64,000 nt of DNA from Colocasia esculenta (taxonomy: Eukaryota > Streptophyta > Magnoliopsida > Alismatales > Araceae). The notes under the pieces were generated by a model, which did no database searches, had not been told where the DNA came from, and worked only from the letters and a program-made list of their open reading frames with translations. How positions within the stretch are numbered: position 1 is the stretch's first letter; each line of letters opens with the position of its first letter. The DNA lies in contig CM024755.1 of NCBI GenBank assembly GCA_014218235.1, positions 94,468,948 to 94,532,947 on the forward strand. Reading direction: 5' to 3'. The position numbers and the translations under genes are program-made. Below, piece after piece: positions 54,001 to 64,000 of this stretch.

Positions 54001-57000
54001 TGTCATGCCCCAACACAGAATATCGGTACGCGAGGCAGTTGCAGGAAAAGGTATAGAGCGAGTACTAGACATCAAACCATTGCACAATGAATAATACCAA
54101 AGCGAACATTTCTCATTAATAATTTCAAATGTCTAGTTACAACCACTAATATCAGAGCCAAGGACTAAACTTCAAACCTAACTACTACAATGCTAAACAT
54201 ACTAATAGGACGCTAGGGTACTCATGACATCACTCCAGGTCGTTCCCATCCTCTTGAGTGTATTGTTCATCCTCGGTCTCACCTGAGAACACAACGACAA
54301 ATAACGCAGGGTGAGCGATAACGCCCAGTAGGACTTAAATCTCAATAGTCAAGCAGGCTTTAAATGATTAATAAATTAAAAGGCAGAGTAACTAATGATA
54401 GCGTGAGAAAGTCAAGTATGGTGAAAGATAGTAGGATAGCGCATGATTGAATTTGCAAAACTTTCCAAATATAGACTTTCCAAAAATAGCACCAGTGTCG
54501 GGATTAGCTCAAAAATAGCAAGATGGCCATAGCACAATAGAACAAGTATAGCAATAGCACAACGAGCATAGTATAGCACCTTTTTGTCAATAGACAACGA
54601 GAGAACATAGCACTTTTTTATTGTCATTTAGATAGTCGAGATAGATAGAACTCGAGTGTAATGCCAAACACTCTGATCATTTAACTCCCATGGGCACTAG
54701 CACTTTCGGGCGCACATCCCAAGACCAGATCGGGCCCTTTATATATTGCCAGGCATTGGTTATATTGTTTATCTCTTAGACAATCCGTCAATGGCCAATA
54801 TAGAGTACCAAGAAGAAGATGAGAGCACTAGAAGAATAGACGAGATAGTCGAGAGAACGTGAATAGATGAGCGAATAGAGTGTAGATAAGAGCTAGTGGA
54901 CATTGCATGTAACACATCGAGTAAACAAGCGATAGTAACAGTTGCACAACATGCACACTTGGTGTCGGCAGTCAGGTGGAACTCACAACCCTTCCTCTGG
55001 CCATGTTAAGCACAGGTCCAGAGGTCCGGCGTGATTCAAGACGAGAGGGAACTTCTAATAGCGAGTAAACAAGCGATAGTAACAGTTGCACAACATGCAC
55101 ACTTGGTGTCGGCAGTCAGGTGGAACTTACAACCCTTCCTATGGCCATGTTAAGCACAGGTCCAGAGGTCCGGCGTGATTCAAGACGAGAGGGAACTTCT
55201 AATAGCCGTTTGGATCATATTGATCCCTAAAGGGTGTAATAGGTGTTAGGGTACAACCGGCTCGTCGACCATGTGGGAACCCATGGACAGAGGAGACTTA
55301 CAGAGGCCTTGATCAAAGACTCACTAGTCCGGCAGAAGGAGTATCCGTCGAAGAGTTCGTCCAAGTCAAGAAAGAGGGTAATTATAGAAACAAGTGCTCG
55401 ACATTCTAAAGGAGTTCTAAAACAGTGGAGCGTCGGTATTTGGTGTTCCAAAACATCGCGGAAAATGTACACATGTAATAGTTAAGCATGAGGAAATTTA
55501 TTTACACAAAATTCTAGATAATTTATGTAATGTTCACGCCAATTAAGCCATATTTGGAGGGTTCATGTGTGTGCAGGTGACATGAAATCATAGATGGAAA
55601 TTAGTCGTGTGTAGGTAATTTAAATCACATAAAATGTTTAATTTAAATCAAGTGCAATTACTGCGGTTATGACTGAGGTTAAAGGGTATAAGCACAATAG
55701 GCAATTGGGACATTGCAAATCAAGGTTTTTCTGTAAAAATCCTCTGATCGCGACGGACACTTGTAAGGATCACGACAGAGTCGGATCAGAACGCGACAAC
55801 ACCTTGTAAGGATCGCGATAGGCTTGTCTGATTAGGCACTGAGAACGCGACAGAGGCCTGTAAGGAACGCGACAGACTATTCAGACTAGGCACAGCGATC
55901 GCGACAGCGATGCCTGTCGCGTTCAGAACGCGACTAGCAGACTGTCGCAACCCGACCATAGGACGCGACCTATCAAACTGTCGTGTTCTAGTGGTCTGTG
56001 CCCGAGTACGACAGGAACCAGACACTTCTTGGATTGCGGACCAGACCTTCCTTGTTTTGACACAAGGTTGTTCTAAAACTAAGAACAAATTGTATAGTGC
56101 ATGAAAAATTATGAAACCAGTTTTAAACAGATCCAGACATGCATGGGTACTTCCAGTAAATCAGAGTCGGAAAACAACGAAGGGTTCAACATGTTTAAAT
56201 AAGAGTATTCAAGACGAACATAGAACTGTGTACAATTGTGATCCATGAATTAATTCACATGATAGGATGGATAGACATTAGGGCTTTCAGGGGCAAAAGA
56301 AACTTAACATCCATCAGTCCTTAGTAAAAATCTCATGGCATGAGCACAAGTATACATGAAGATGTGAATTTAATAAGAGGGTTCAGGGTCATGAAGTTCA
56401 TAGAACTTTGAAAATTGAGAACTAAAGATTGCTCGATGGAAAAATATGAAACCAGAGGCCTTTTGTTCCTAATGGATGAGACATCCTACAAAAAAATTAT
56501 CATGGTTTATGCTCATGAGAATGCCTACCTTTGATCGTTTTCCTCTTCTAGGGTTAAGACTTGAAGAACTCGGGTTGAGGGCTTGAGAAGTCCTTTCTCC
56601 CACGATTTCTCCTCCACTTGGCCTCTCCTCCTGATCCAACAACCTCTTGGCATGAGCTAGGGCTGGCCATGAGGGTTTTAGAGAAGTATTTAAGCTTCTC
56701 CCCATTCCCTTTCCTAGTTTAAGTCTAATTCCCCTCTAATTTTGAGTTTCCTATTTTCCTCTCCCCTTTTTAAGCAAGAGATCTCTTAATTGGGTTGAGA
56801 GAGAGGGGATTTCGTGGCCAAGCAATTGGGGAAGGTTTAAGATTCCAAATCCAACTCAAATTACTTATTTTAATACATTAAATACTCTCTTTTTATTTAA
56901 ATAATATTTTACTTACGATTTTTGGATATTTTCCTATTATTCCCCTTTTTAAAATCTCCATTTCAGCCTACAAATTTCTAATGGGTCCATGTAATAAAGC

Positions 57001-57154
57001 CCATTACTTATTTTCGTTTGATGGGTTTTAATTAATTCTTTTTCCTTTGATTTCTAATTAATTTAATTAGTTTTATTATATTTGATTTTTTTTCAATTAA
57101 TAAAATTTAATATTATTTAGATTTTTATTTTTTGGAAAAATGCAGGTTACTACA
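54001..57154 (-). mobile_element. Solo LTR H (Tekay-type gypsy, minus orientation)
   Basis: 3154 bp, from tgtcatgcccc to ggttactaca, flanked by catgt (53996-54000) and cctgt (57155-57159). It has no internal region, so it is a solo LTR inside D's LTR. The TATA box is on the minus strand at 54738-54745, the GTGCTAT array lies at about 54440-54700 and the CGCGAC cluster at 55745-55995. A 144-bp tandem duplication occupies 54918-55205. No gene. Confidence 0.9.
54918..55205. repeat. 144-bp tandem duplication inside solo LTR H
   Basis: 54918-55061 and 55062-55205 are the same sequence apart from two differences visible by eye (ggaactcac/ggaacttac and cctctgg/cctatgg). Confidence 0.93.
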
Positions 57155-57537
57155 CCTGTAGGAAACAGGTGGTTGTTATTCCCTTCATTGAAGAATGAAG
57201 ACTTGTTGCATCATGTGTTGGTTTGTACCTCTTCGGGGTTAGAAGAGAAGGTCAACTGCTGCTAGATGTGTAAGTGTCCTTAAGGGGGACACTACCCTTG
57301 GTTAGTGAAATCCCAAGTTGTTGCTTGGGGACTGGACGTAGGACTCGTTGGGATAGGAGGTCCGAACCAGGATAAAAATCTCCTGTGTTGTGTGTTTGCT
57401 TGGTTGTCTTTACTTTCGCTAACACTAACTATCGATCTTAGTGTTTTTTGTTAAGTGTTTTTATTGACAGGTTTTAATTTACAAAGAGCGTTTAGCAATC
57501 CATTCACCCCCCCTCTGGGCTTGATATCTGGGCAACA
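57155..57537 (+). repeat. Element D 5' LTR, end part
   Basis: Includes the target duplication of H at 57155-57159. It matches the end of the other SIRE LTRs: ggacgtaggactcg, ccgaaccaggataaaaatc, then a C-run in cattcacccccc. It ends ctgggcaaca before the primer site. Confidence 0.85.
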
Positions 57538-57539
57538 AG

Positions 57540-57551
57540 TGGTATCATAGC
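57540..57551 (+). promoter_or_regulatory. Primer binding site of element D
   Basis: TGGTATCATAGC, one mismatch to the initiator tRNA-Met complement, two bases after the LTR end. Confidence 0.87.
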
Positions 57552-57599
57552 CAAGTCTCTTCAAGAAAGAAGATCTCACAGACTGAAGAGCAAAGATAA

Positions 57600-59378
57600 A
57601 TGGCAACTCAAGGGTATGCAGAAGGTCAGTCCGTCAAAAGACCCCCTCTATTTGATGGAGAAGACTACAACTACTCGAAGACTCGAATGGAGTTCTTTCT
57701 TCTAAGTCTCGATTTTCAACTTTGGTCTATTGTCGAAGAAGGAGACCTTGTAGCACTCAACAGTAGGGAAAATTGGACAGATGAAGACAAAAGGAAGATA
57801 TCTATAAATAGCAAAGCCAAAAGTATACTATGCTGTGCACTGAGCAAGAAAGAGTTCAACAGGATCTCAGCATGCAAATCAGCTATGGAAATGTGGGAGA
57901 AGCTCAAAATCACATATGAAGGAACCGACAAGGTAAGAGAAACAAGAATAGACATCTTGGTAGCCCAATATGAAAATTTTCAGATGCAACCAAGAGAGTC
58001 CATCACACAAATGTATAGCGGATTCACTGACATCACAAATGGATTGGCTGGGCTTAGTAAAACCTATGAGGTCGGAGATATGGTGAGAAAGATATTGAGA
58101 TCACTACCAGCCTCATGGACTCCAAAAGTGACAGCCATAGAAGAAGCTAATGACCTTAAAAGAATGTCACTTGAGAAGCTCATTGGGTCACTAATGGCCC
58201 ATGAGATAAACATGGAAAGGCTTGGAGAATTCTCAAGCAGGAAGAAGCACAACAATGCACTAAAAGTTAAAGAAGGCAGCTCCGAAGAAGAATCAGAAAA
58301 TGAAAGAAGTGATGAGGACAGTGAAGATGAGGAAGCTCTTCCCTCTAGAAGACTACATCATATTCTTGTTAAGAAAAAATATCAGTCAGGGAGAAGGTAC
58401 TTCAAGAAAGGGAAATACTTCAAGAAACCTAAAGTCAAGGATGTTAAGAAGTCAGAACCCATTTGCTACGAATGCAAAAAACCTAGACACATCAAGGCAG
58501 AATGTCCAAAGCTGAAGAAGACGGAGTTCAAAAAGAAGGACAACTCCAAGAAGTTCAGAAGGTATAAAAAGAAAGCCATGACAGTTGTATGGAACAATGA
58601 GAGTGACTTAGACAGTGAGTCAAACTCCAGCGATGAAGTCGAAGAAAAAGCCAAGCTGGCCTTCATGGCAAGTGTGGATGATAAGGTAACTTCTGATTCA
58701 TCTTTTACTTCATGCAATGAATCTGATTCTGATAGTCTAGAAGATGCATTCAATGAACTATACAGTAAGTATAAAGATGTATGTAAGCTATTAAAAACCA
58801 CCAAGAAAAGTCATGCATGCTTAGAAATCACAAAGTTAGATTTAAAATCTAAAATTGAGCAACTAGAAAAACAAATCTCTAAATTAAAAAGAAGAAATGA
58901 ATTGTTATGTGAAGATCTAAAAGTTAAAAATGAACACATAACAAATCTGGAAAACCAGGAAACCTTAAGCAAACTCAAAAAGGAAGGTGACACACTAACA
59001 AAAGATAATGAATATCTAACTAACACAATTCAAAAATTTACAAACGGAAAATCATCTATAATATTAAAAGGAGTAAGAAGATCTGGCAAGAAAAAGCATG
59101 GTTTAGGATATACTCCACCAGATAATGAAGAAACAATCATTCATCCTAAAATTTATCCAACGCCTAAGTTTGTAACTGAACAAAATACTGACTATAAATC
59201 TAACATTAAATACACACCAATTAAAACAGTAAATAATATATCATGCTCTAGTCATTGCAACAAATTGGGACACACTAAAACAACTTGTACAACTAAACAC
59301 TTAAAGTGGATTCCTACAAAGAAAATTGAGGAAACTAACCAGCAAGGACCCAAAAGAACTTGGGTACCTAAATCTTAA
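57600..59378 (+). CDS. gag: Element D Gag polyprotein, 592 aa, open
   Basis: The only retrotransposon gene here with an uninterrupted frame. It starts at an ATG 48 bases past the primer site. Residues 1-200 form the copia capsid domain (FDGEDYNYSKTRMEFFL, LWSIVEEGD, AMEMWEKLKITYEGT). Residues 225-245 are acidic, then a basic stretch leads to a zinc knuckle CYECKKPRHIKAEC at about 284-297. A second acidic segment and a long coiled coil (about residues 385-470, with KSKIEQLEKQISKLKRRNEL) follow, and near the end a weak second knuckle, CSSHCNKLGHTKTTC, with one residue extra between the first two cysteines. It closes with GPKRTWVPKS, the usual Sirevirus gag end. Zinc finger plus coiled coil fits that group. 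Pol lies in the -1 frame just beyond. Confidence 0.9.
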   Translation: MATQGYAEGQSVKRPPLFDGEDYNYSKTRMEFFLLSLDFQLWSIVEEGDLVALNSRENWTDEDKRKISINSKAKSILCCALSKKEFNRISACKSAMEMWEKLKITYEGTDKVRETRIDILVAQYENFQMQPRESITQMYSGFTDITNGLAGLSKTYEVGDMVRKILRSLPASWTPKVTAIEEANDLKRMSLEKLIGSLMAHEINMERLGEFSSRKKHNNALKVKEGSSEEESENERSDEDSEDEEALPSRRLHHILVKKKYQSGRRYFKKGKYFKKPKVKDVKKSEPICYECKKPRHIKAECPKLKKTEFKKKDNSKKFRRYKKKAMTVVWNNESDLDSESNSSDEVEEKAKLAFMASVDDKVTSDSSFTSCNESDSDSLEDAFNELYSKYKDVCKLLKTTKKSHACLEITKLDLKSKIEQLEKQISKLKRRNELLCEDLKVKNEHITNLENQETLSKLKKEGDTLTKDNEYLTNTIQKFTNGKSSIILKGVRRSGKKKHGLGYTPPDNEETIIHPKIYPTPKFVTEQNTDYKSNIKYTPIKTVNNISCSSHCNKLGHTKTTCTTKHLKWIPTKKIEETNQQGPKRTWVPKS

Positions 59379-59386
59379 GTGATTTA

Positions 59387-62300
59387 TTGCAGGGAAGCCT
59401 TAGAGCATCAAAGTGGTACCTGGACAGCGGGTGCTCAAGGCACATGACTAGTAACAGAAGATTATTTTCATATATCAAAGATGAAGAAAAAACAGTAACA
59501 TATGGAGATAATGGAAAAGGTTCAGTGATCGGTTGTGGATCAATTGGGAGTCAAGACAGAACCCTCATAGAAGATGTCTTATGCGTCAAAGGACTCAAGC
59601 ACAATCTCATAAGTATCAGCTAGCTTTTTGATAAGGGTCGCCAAATCAAATTTCAACAGTCTAAGTGCTTAATTATGAAGGATGGTGCAATTGTGTTTGA
59701 AGCCAGCAGAGAAAAGAACTTGTATGTACTGCACCTAGAAGAATTAAAAGATCTAGATGTTTGTCTAGTAGGAAATAAAGATCAAACTGTTAAACTATGG
59801 CACAGGAGATTGGGTCACTGCAGCTTGGATGGAATTAGAAATCTCATCAAATTGAATCTAGTGGAAGGTCTGCCCAAGATAAGTTCAAGAACAGAAGGTG
59901 TGTGTGAACCATGTGCAAAAGGGAAGCATGCAAAATCCTCCTTCAAATCAAAGACAGTGGTAACTACCTCCAAACCGTTGGAATTGCTTCATATGGATTT
60001 GTTTGGACCTATGAGAACTACCAGCCTGGGAGGAAAGAATTTTAGTTTTGTAATAGTAGATGACTATTCAAGATTTACATGGGTATCCTTCATAGAGCAT
60101 AAAGATGATACTTTTGAAAGCTTTGTGACGTTCAGTAAGTTAGTTTAAAAGGATAAGAAGTTCAGCATAATAAGCATTCGCTCAGATCATGGAGGAGAAT
60201 TCCAAAATGATAAGTTTGCAGAGTTTTGTGATGATCAAGGAATAGAGCACAACTTCTCAGCACCAAGGACACCTCAGCAAGATGGAGTAGCTGAGAGGAA
60301 GAATAGAACAATGTTGGATATGGCCAGAACAATGCTATCAGAATACAACCTTCCAAGATATTTTTGGGTAGAAGCTATCAACACAGCTTGTTATATTATA
60401 AATAGAGTTATGATCAGGCCAATCCTGAAGAAGACCGCATATGAATTGTACAAGGGAAGGAAGCCCAAGATCAGTCACTTCAGAACATTTGAATGTCCAT
60501 GCTTCATTCACAATAATGGTAAGAGAGACATAGGTAAGCTAGATTCTAAATCTGATGAAGGTATCTTCATGGGGTATGCCTCTAAACCCAAAGGCTATTG
60601 GGTTTTTAATAAACAAAATTTATTAATTGAACAAACTGTTCATGTTATCTTTGATGAGTCCAACCCTTCCTTGAGAAATGAAGTAGATAGTGATGATGAA
60701 AATGTAGAAAATCTATCCAAGAAATTGAAAGATACATCTATCAAGGATAATGAAGATCCACCCTTGGAAGAACTACAACAAAAGGAAATTATACATGATG
60801 ATCTTCCAAAGGAATGGAGATACAGGAAGGATCACCCAAAGGACAACATCATTGGAGATCCATCGGTTGGGGTAAGAACTAGAGGTAAGGTTATCCCCTG
60901 TGATTATTTAGCATTTGTATCTCAAATTGAGCATAAGACAGTCAATGAAGCAGTATCTGATGAATCTTGGATTCTAGCCATGCAAGATGAACTTAATCAG
61001 TTCAAGAGAAACCGAGTTTGGTCCCTTGTTCCGAGACCATCAAATCATCCTGTGATTGGCACCAAATGGGTGTTCAGGAACAAATTAGATGAAGCTGGTG
61101 TTATCACTAGAAATAAGGCTAGGCTGGTTGCTCAAGGCTATTCTCAAGAGGAAGACATAGATTTCGATGAAACATATGCACCAGTGGCTAGACTTGAGAC
61201 TATTCGAAAATTACTTGCTTATGCATCTGCATTAGATTTAAAACTTTTTCAAATGGATGTAAAATCAGAATTTTTAAATGGATATATAAAGGAGGAAGTC
61301 TATGTTGAACAACCTCCTGGTTTTGATGATGTAGAATTTCTAAATTATGTTTTTAAATTGCACAAAGTATTATATGGTTTAAAGCAAGCACCTAGAGCAT
61401 GGTATGAAAGACTTAGTGCATTTTTGTTAAACCATGGTTTTATTAGAGAACAGGTAGATAGTACATTGTTTATTAAATCAAAAGTCAAAAGTATATTGCT
61501 TGTGCAAATTTATGTAGATGATATAATATTTGGATCTACTGATGAATCCTTGTGTAAGTATTTTGAGAAGCTTATGCAGGGTGAATTCTAGATGAGCATG
61601 ATGGGTGAGCTCAACTACTTCCTAGGATTACAAATCAAGCCAGACAAAGAATGTACACATATTTGTCAAGCAAAATATACCAAAGAATTATTGAAGAAAT
61701 TTAGGTTTGTCAATGCAAAACCATTGTCCACTCCAATGAGTACATCCACCAGGTTAGACAGTGATAAAGAAGGTAAGAAGGTTGATCAAAAACTTTATAG
61801 AGGTATGATAGGATCATTGCTATACTTAATAGCTAGTAGACCTGATATTTTATTTAGTGTATGCATATGTGCAAGATATCATGCAGATCCTAAGGAATCC
61901 CACTTAATTTCTGTTAAAGGAATTTTTAGATATTTGGCTAAAACTCATGATCTAGGTCTGTGGCATCCAAAATCATGTGAAACTAGCTTAGTTGCATATT
62001 CTGATGCTGGCTATGCTCGATGCAAGGTAAATAGAAAGAGCACCAGTGGTAGTTGTCAATTTCTTGCAGGATGCTTGATTTCATGGTCTTCAAAGAAGAA
62101 AAATTCAGTAGCATTATCAACAGCTGAAGCTGAGTACGTAGCTGCTGGGAGCTATTGCACTCAACTCCTATGGATAAAACAACAGCTTGAAGACTATGGA
62201 TTGCACATCAAGACCATCCCATTGCTATGCGACAACACAAGTGCAATAAATCTCACCAAAAATCAAGTTCAGCACTTCAGAACGAAACATATAGAGGTTA

Positions 62301-62452
62301 GATATCATTTCATTAGAGATCAGGTAGCTAATGACAATATAAATATTTTTTTTATAGATACTTTAAATCAGTTGGCAGACATCTTTACAAAAGCCTTACC
62401 TGAAGAGAGATTTACATCTCTTAGAATGGAATTAGGCATGTGTAATTTGTAA
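59387..62452 (+). pseudogene. pol: Element D Pol (protease, integrase, RT, RNase H), three nonsense codons
   Basis: All pieces share one frame, so only stops at 59621-59623 (TAG), 60146-60148 (TAA) and 61589-61591 (TAG) interrupt it. Order: protease WYLDSGCSRHM; pre-integrase LWHRRLGHCS and CEPCAKGKHAKSSF; integrase core MDLFGPM, VDDYSRFTW, then SDHGGEFQND and ERKNRTMLDM; the tail TFECPCFIHN; RT QMDVKSEFLNGYIKEEVYV, LYGLKQAPRAWYERL and VQIYVDDIIF; RNase H YSDAGYARCKVNRKSTSG, VALSTAEAEYVAAGS, and KHIEVRYHFIRDQV. The first stop follows LISIS, where a Gln is usual; the third precedes MSMMGEL where Glu is usual. Catalytic motifs otherwise look intact. The frame differs from gag by -1, with an overlap of only a few bases and no evident slippery heptamer. 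Confidence 0.9.
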
Positions 62453-62537
62453 TAGATACATCTGCACGAAACTGAAATAATAAATTTCAGAATAATAGTT
62501 ATCCATCCTGCCTTAGGTTAAGTGAATTCCTTATTTC

Positions 62538-64000
62538 TTGTGGAATACATTCTTTATTATTTGCGTAATCCTCTCCTCTTTTGTTGTTATTCGCATTTAT
62601 TGCTCTGTCGTTTCAAAAGCTCCTTTACGTCCTGCCATTAAGGCCCGAAATCCATGCCTTATCGATTTCATCTCTCTCTCTCTCTCTATTCTCGTTCGAC
62701 TTGCCTTGAGCGATAAAACCTTATCGATTCCAGACCTCTCTCTGTGTGATTTCAAAGAATCTCTCTGTTCCCGCAAAAATTTCTTGAGGGCTTCTGTTCC
62801 ATTCCTTTCCACAATCCTCCAGAAACTTTCCTTGTTCTTTTCCATGGCAGCTTCTCGGAGTTCCAGCACCGTTGGTGGTTACAGCATCATCTTCCTCATA
62901 GCGAAGCAGCAGGAAAGGTTTGCAGTAGTAAAGACCAAGTTGTGTGGCAACAAGGCAGTAGATATTGCGGATTTAGAGAAGAATGGGATGCATAATATCG
63001 TGGAAGCCATAGAAAGAATGAAATGGTTGAGAATGGTCACAGTTTCTGAGTCAAGCTATCCGGACCCTGTCAAGGCATTCTACACTTCCCTGAAGGTAGA
63101 AGAAGACGGGTCCCTCTCCTCCTTAGTAAAAGGTACACCTATCCACATTACCTATGATCTATTGGAGAGACTTTTTGGTGTGTCTACCGTTGGTCGCAGT
63201 GGGGTAGACAGTGTAGATATTCATGCCAAGGGGCTAGGCATTATTAGAATAGAGTACAAATTAAAGGATTGAAAGATAGATATCAATCAGCTAAATGCGT
63301 TCAATAGGATTCTTCACTTCATAGTCTGCCAGATTCTTGTACCAAGAAGTGCCACTTTTTCAACTTGCCCTAAAGCCGATTCTGATATGATGTTTTGGGC
63401 TATTCAAAATCAAGACATTAATATGGCTAAAGTGATGATTGAAAGAATGAGATTTGCTGCAGAAATGTTATAGGATAAGAAGAATAAGCTAAATGTCTCA
63501 CTCCCTTATGCCCATTTGCTGACTCGGATATTCAAGCATTTTAAACTTGATCTGAAGGGAGAGGTAATGGAGAAGATGGGGCAACCTATCAGGTCCTGAA
63601 ATTTAAAGAAAAGTGGTTTTGCTCTAGTTGGAAGTGTTTGGACAAAGACCTCCATGGCAGAAGGAGAGGCTATTATAGATGAAGCTACTATAATCCCAGA
63701 AATTCCAGTTGTCCAAGAAGAGGAAGAAGAAGCCAGACTTGAAGAACCAGTGGCAAATGCTAGAAGAATAGAACAGATTGATCCTGAGCACATTGAGCCC
63801 GTTGGCCAGCCATCTGTAATTGAAGAAGTGTTGGAAACTGTCGCAAATATTCAGGGGGAGTAGGAAGAAATTCATGAAGAAATCACCTCAATTATTCTTG
63901 CTGAAGATGCCACTAGGGAAGTTAGCCAGAAAGCAGTTGTTTCAGAAGATGTGGCACCAGGCCACACTGAAGAAAGTACTATGAAAGAAGCCAGTGTAGC
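62538..64000 (+). pseudogene. Element D third ORF (plant-transposon-protein/env-position ORF), four nonsense codons, continues off edge
   Basis: One frame runs from 62538 to the window end, broken by TGA 63270-63272, TAG 63471-63473, TGA 63597-63599 and TAG 63861-63863; two stand where Trp would fit. From ATG 62844 (MAASRSSSTVGG) the protein shows VKAFYTSLK, LVKGTPIHITYDLLERLFGVS, then NRILHFIVCQILVPRSA, MFWAIQNQDINM and SLPYAHLLTRIFKHF. This layout resembles the large 'putative plant transposon protein' family found in many plant retroelements. An acidic tail follows (EEEEEARLEEP). If the upstream ATG at 62538 were used, the protein would begin with a hydrophobic segment (FFIICVILSSFVVIRIYC). 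It sits where Sireviruses carry their env-like gene, but I see no firm envelope signature. Confidence 0.7.

Larger units (their letters stand above)
52329..64000 (+). mobile_element. Element D: SIRE/Maximus-type copia retrotransposon with extra 3' ORF, cut by window edge
   Basis: It consists of an LTR (about 52329-57537, split by H), primer site, gag, pol in copia order, and a third ORF that runs off the right edge. The left boundary is uncertain by some 20 bp, because the duplicated target on the right side is not in the window. It lies inside B's 5' LTR. Gag is open, pol has three stops, and ORF3 has four. Confidence 0.85.

Noticed and set aside
59361..59390. Programmed -1 frameshift between D gag and pol
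   Set aside because: The frames overlap by only a few bases, and no X XXY YYZ slippery heptamer or clear downstream structure is visible; a simple indel after insertion is as likely.
62670..62690. CT microsatellite (tctctctc)
   Set aside because: A short simple repeat inside ORF3, with no further significance.

Overview
The window is a block of plant repetitive DNA, built almost entirely of LTR retrotransposons nested in one another. Every primer binding site matches plant initiator tRNA-Met. The coding remnants belong to two lineages: Ty3/gypsy chromoviruses of Tekay/Del type, with a C-terminal chromodomain and LTRs near 3 kb, and Ty1/copia elements of the SIRE/Maximus (Sirevirus) type. A GC-rich captured kelch-gene fragment hints at a monocot host, but the species cannot be told. 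I found no intact host gene, no tRNA or rRNA gene and no CRISPR array.

Layout, outside to inside. Element B (gypsy, minus strand) is the oldest: gag and pol at 20497-23591, part of its 5' LTR at 51611-52328, a remnant of its 3' LTR at 17846-18593. Element A (gypsy, plus strand; 5' LTR from 1561, coding 6486-10910, 3' LTR 10890-17845) lies in B's 3' LTR. A's LTRs were hit by G-family LTR material (1-1560 and 13370-17380), a non-autonomous hAT transposon carrying a kelch fragment (1973-3168) and a SIRE solo LTR (3739-5847). A truncated LTR, X (18594-20496), replaces B's integrase.

Element C (23797-51605) is a non-coding gypsy-type element with 3.15 kb LTRs, inserted exactly between B's LTR and its primer binding site. 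Copia element F (24946-35562) sits inside C's 5' LTR, and a rearranged gypsy element, E (39595-47179), whose two LTRs point in opposite directions, sits inside C's interior. Copia element D (from about 52329 past the right edge) lies in B's 5' LTR. D has an open gag, a pol broken by three stops and an extra 3' ORF, and its LTR is split by gypsy solo LTR H (54001-57154).

Target-site duplications support C (aaagc/aaaac), F (ggttc), the SIRE solo LTR (gactc), the hAT (8 bp), H (catgt/cctgt) and the G block (catga/catgc). All coding capacity is decayed except D gag.

The most unusual signals are non-coding. F carries four dispersed copies of a roughly 95-nt two-hairpin module whose stem survives through wobble pairing. 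C carries a tandem series of hairpins with a covarying stem. E has inverted LTRs with U5 ends outermost. Nearly every LTR family has its own U3 array of CpG-centred palindromes, and the Tekay LTRs share a GTGCTAT array just downstream of the TATA box.
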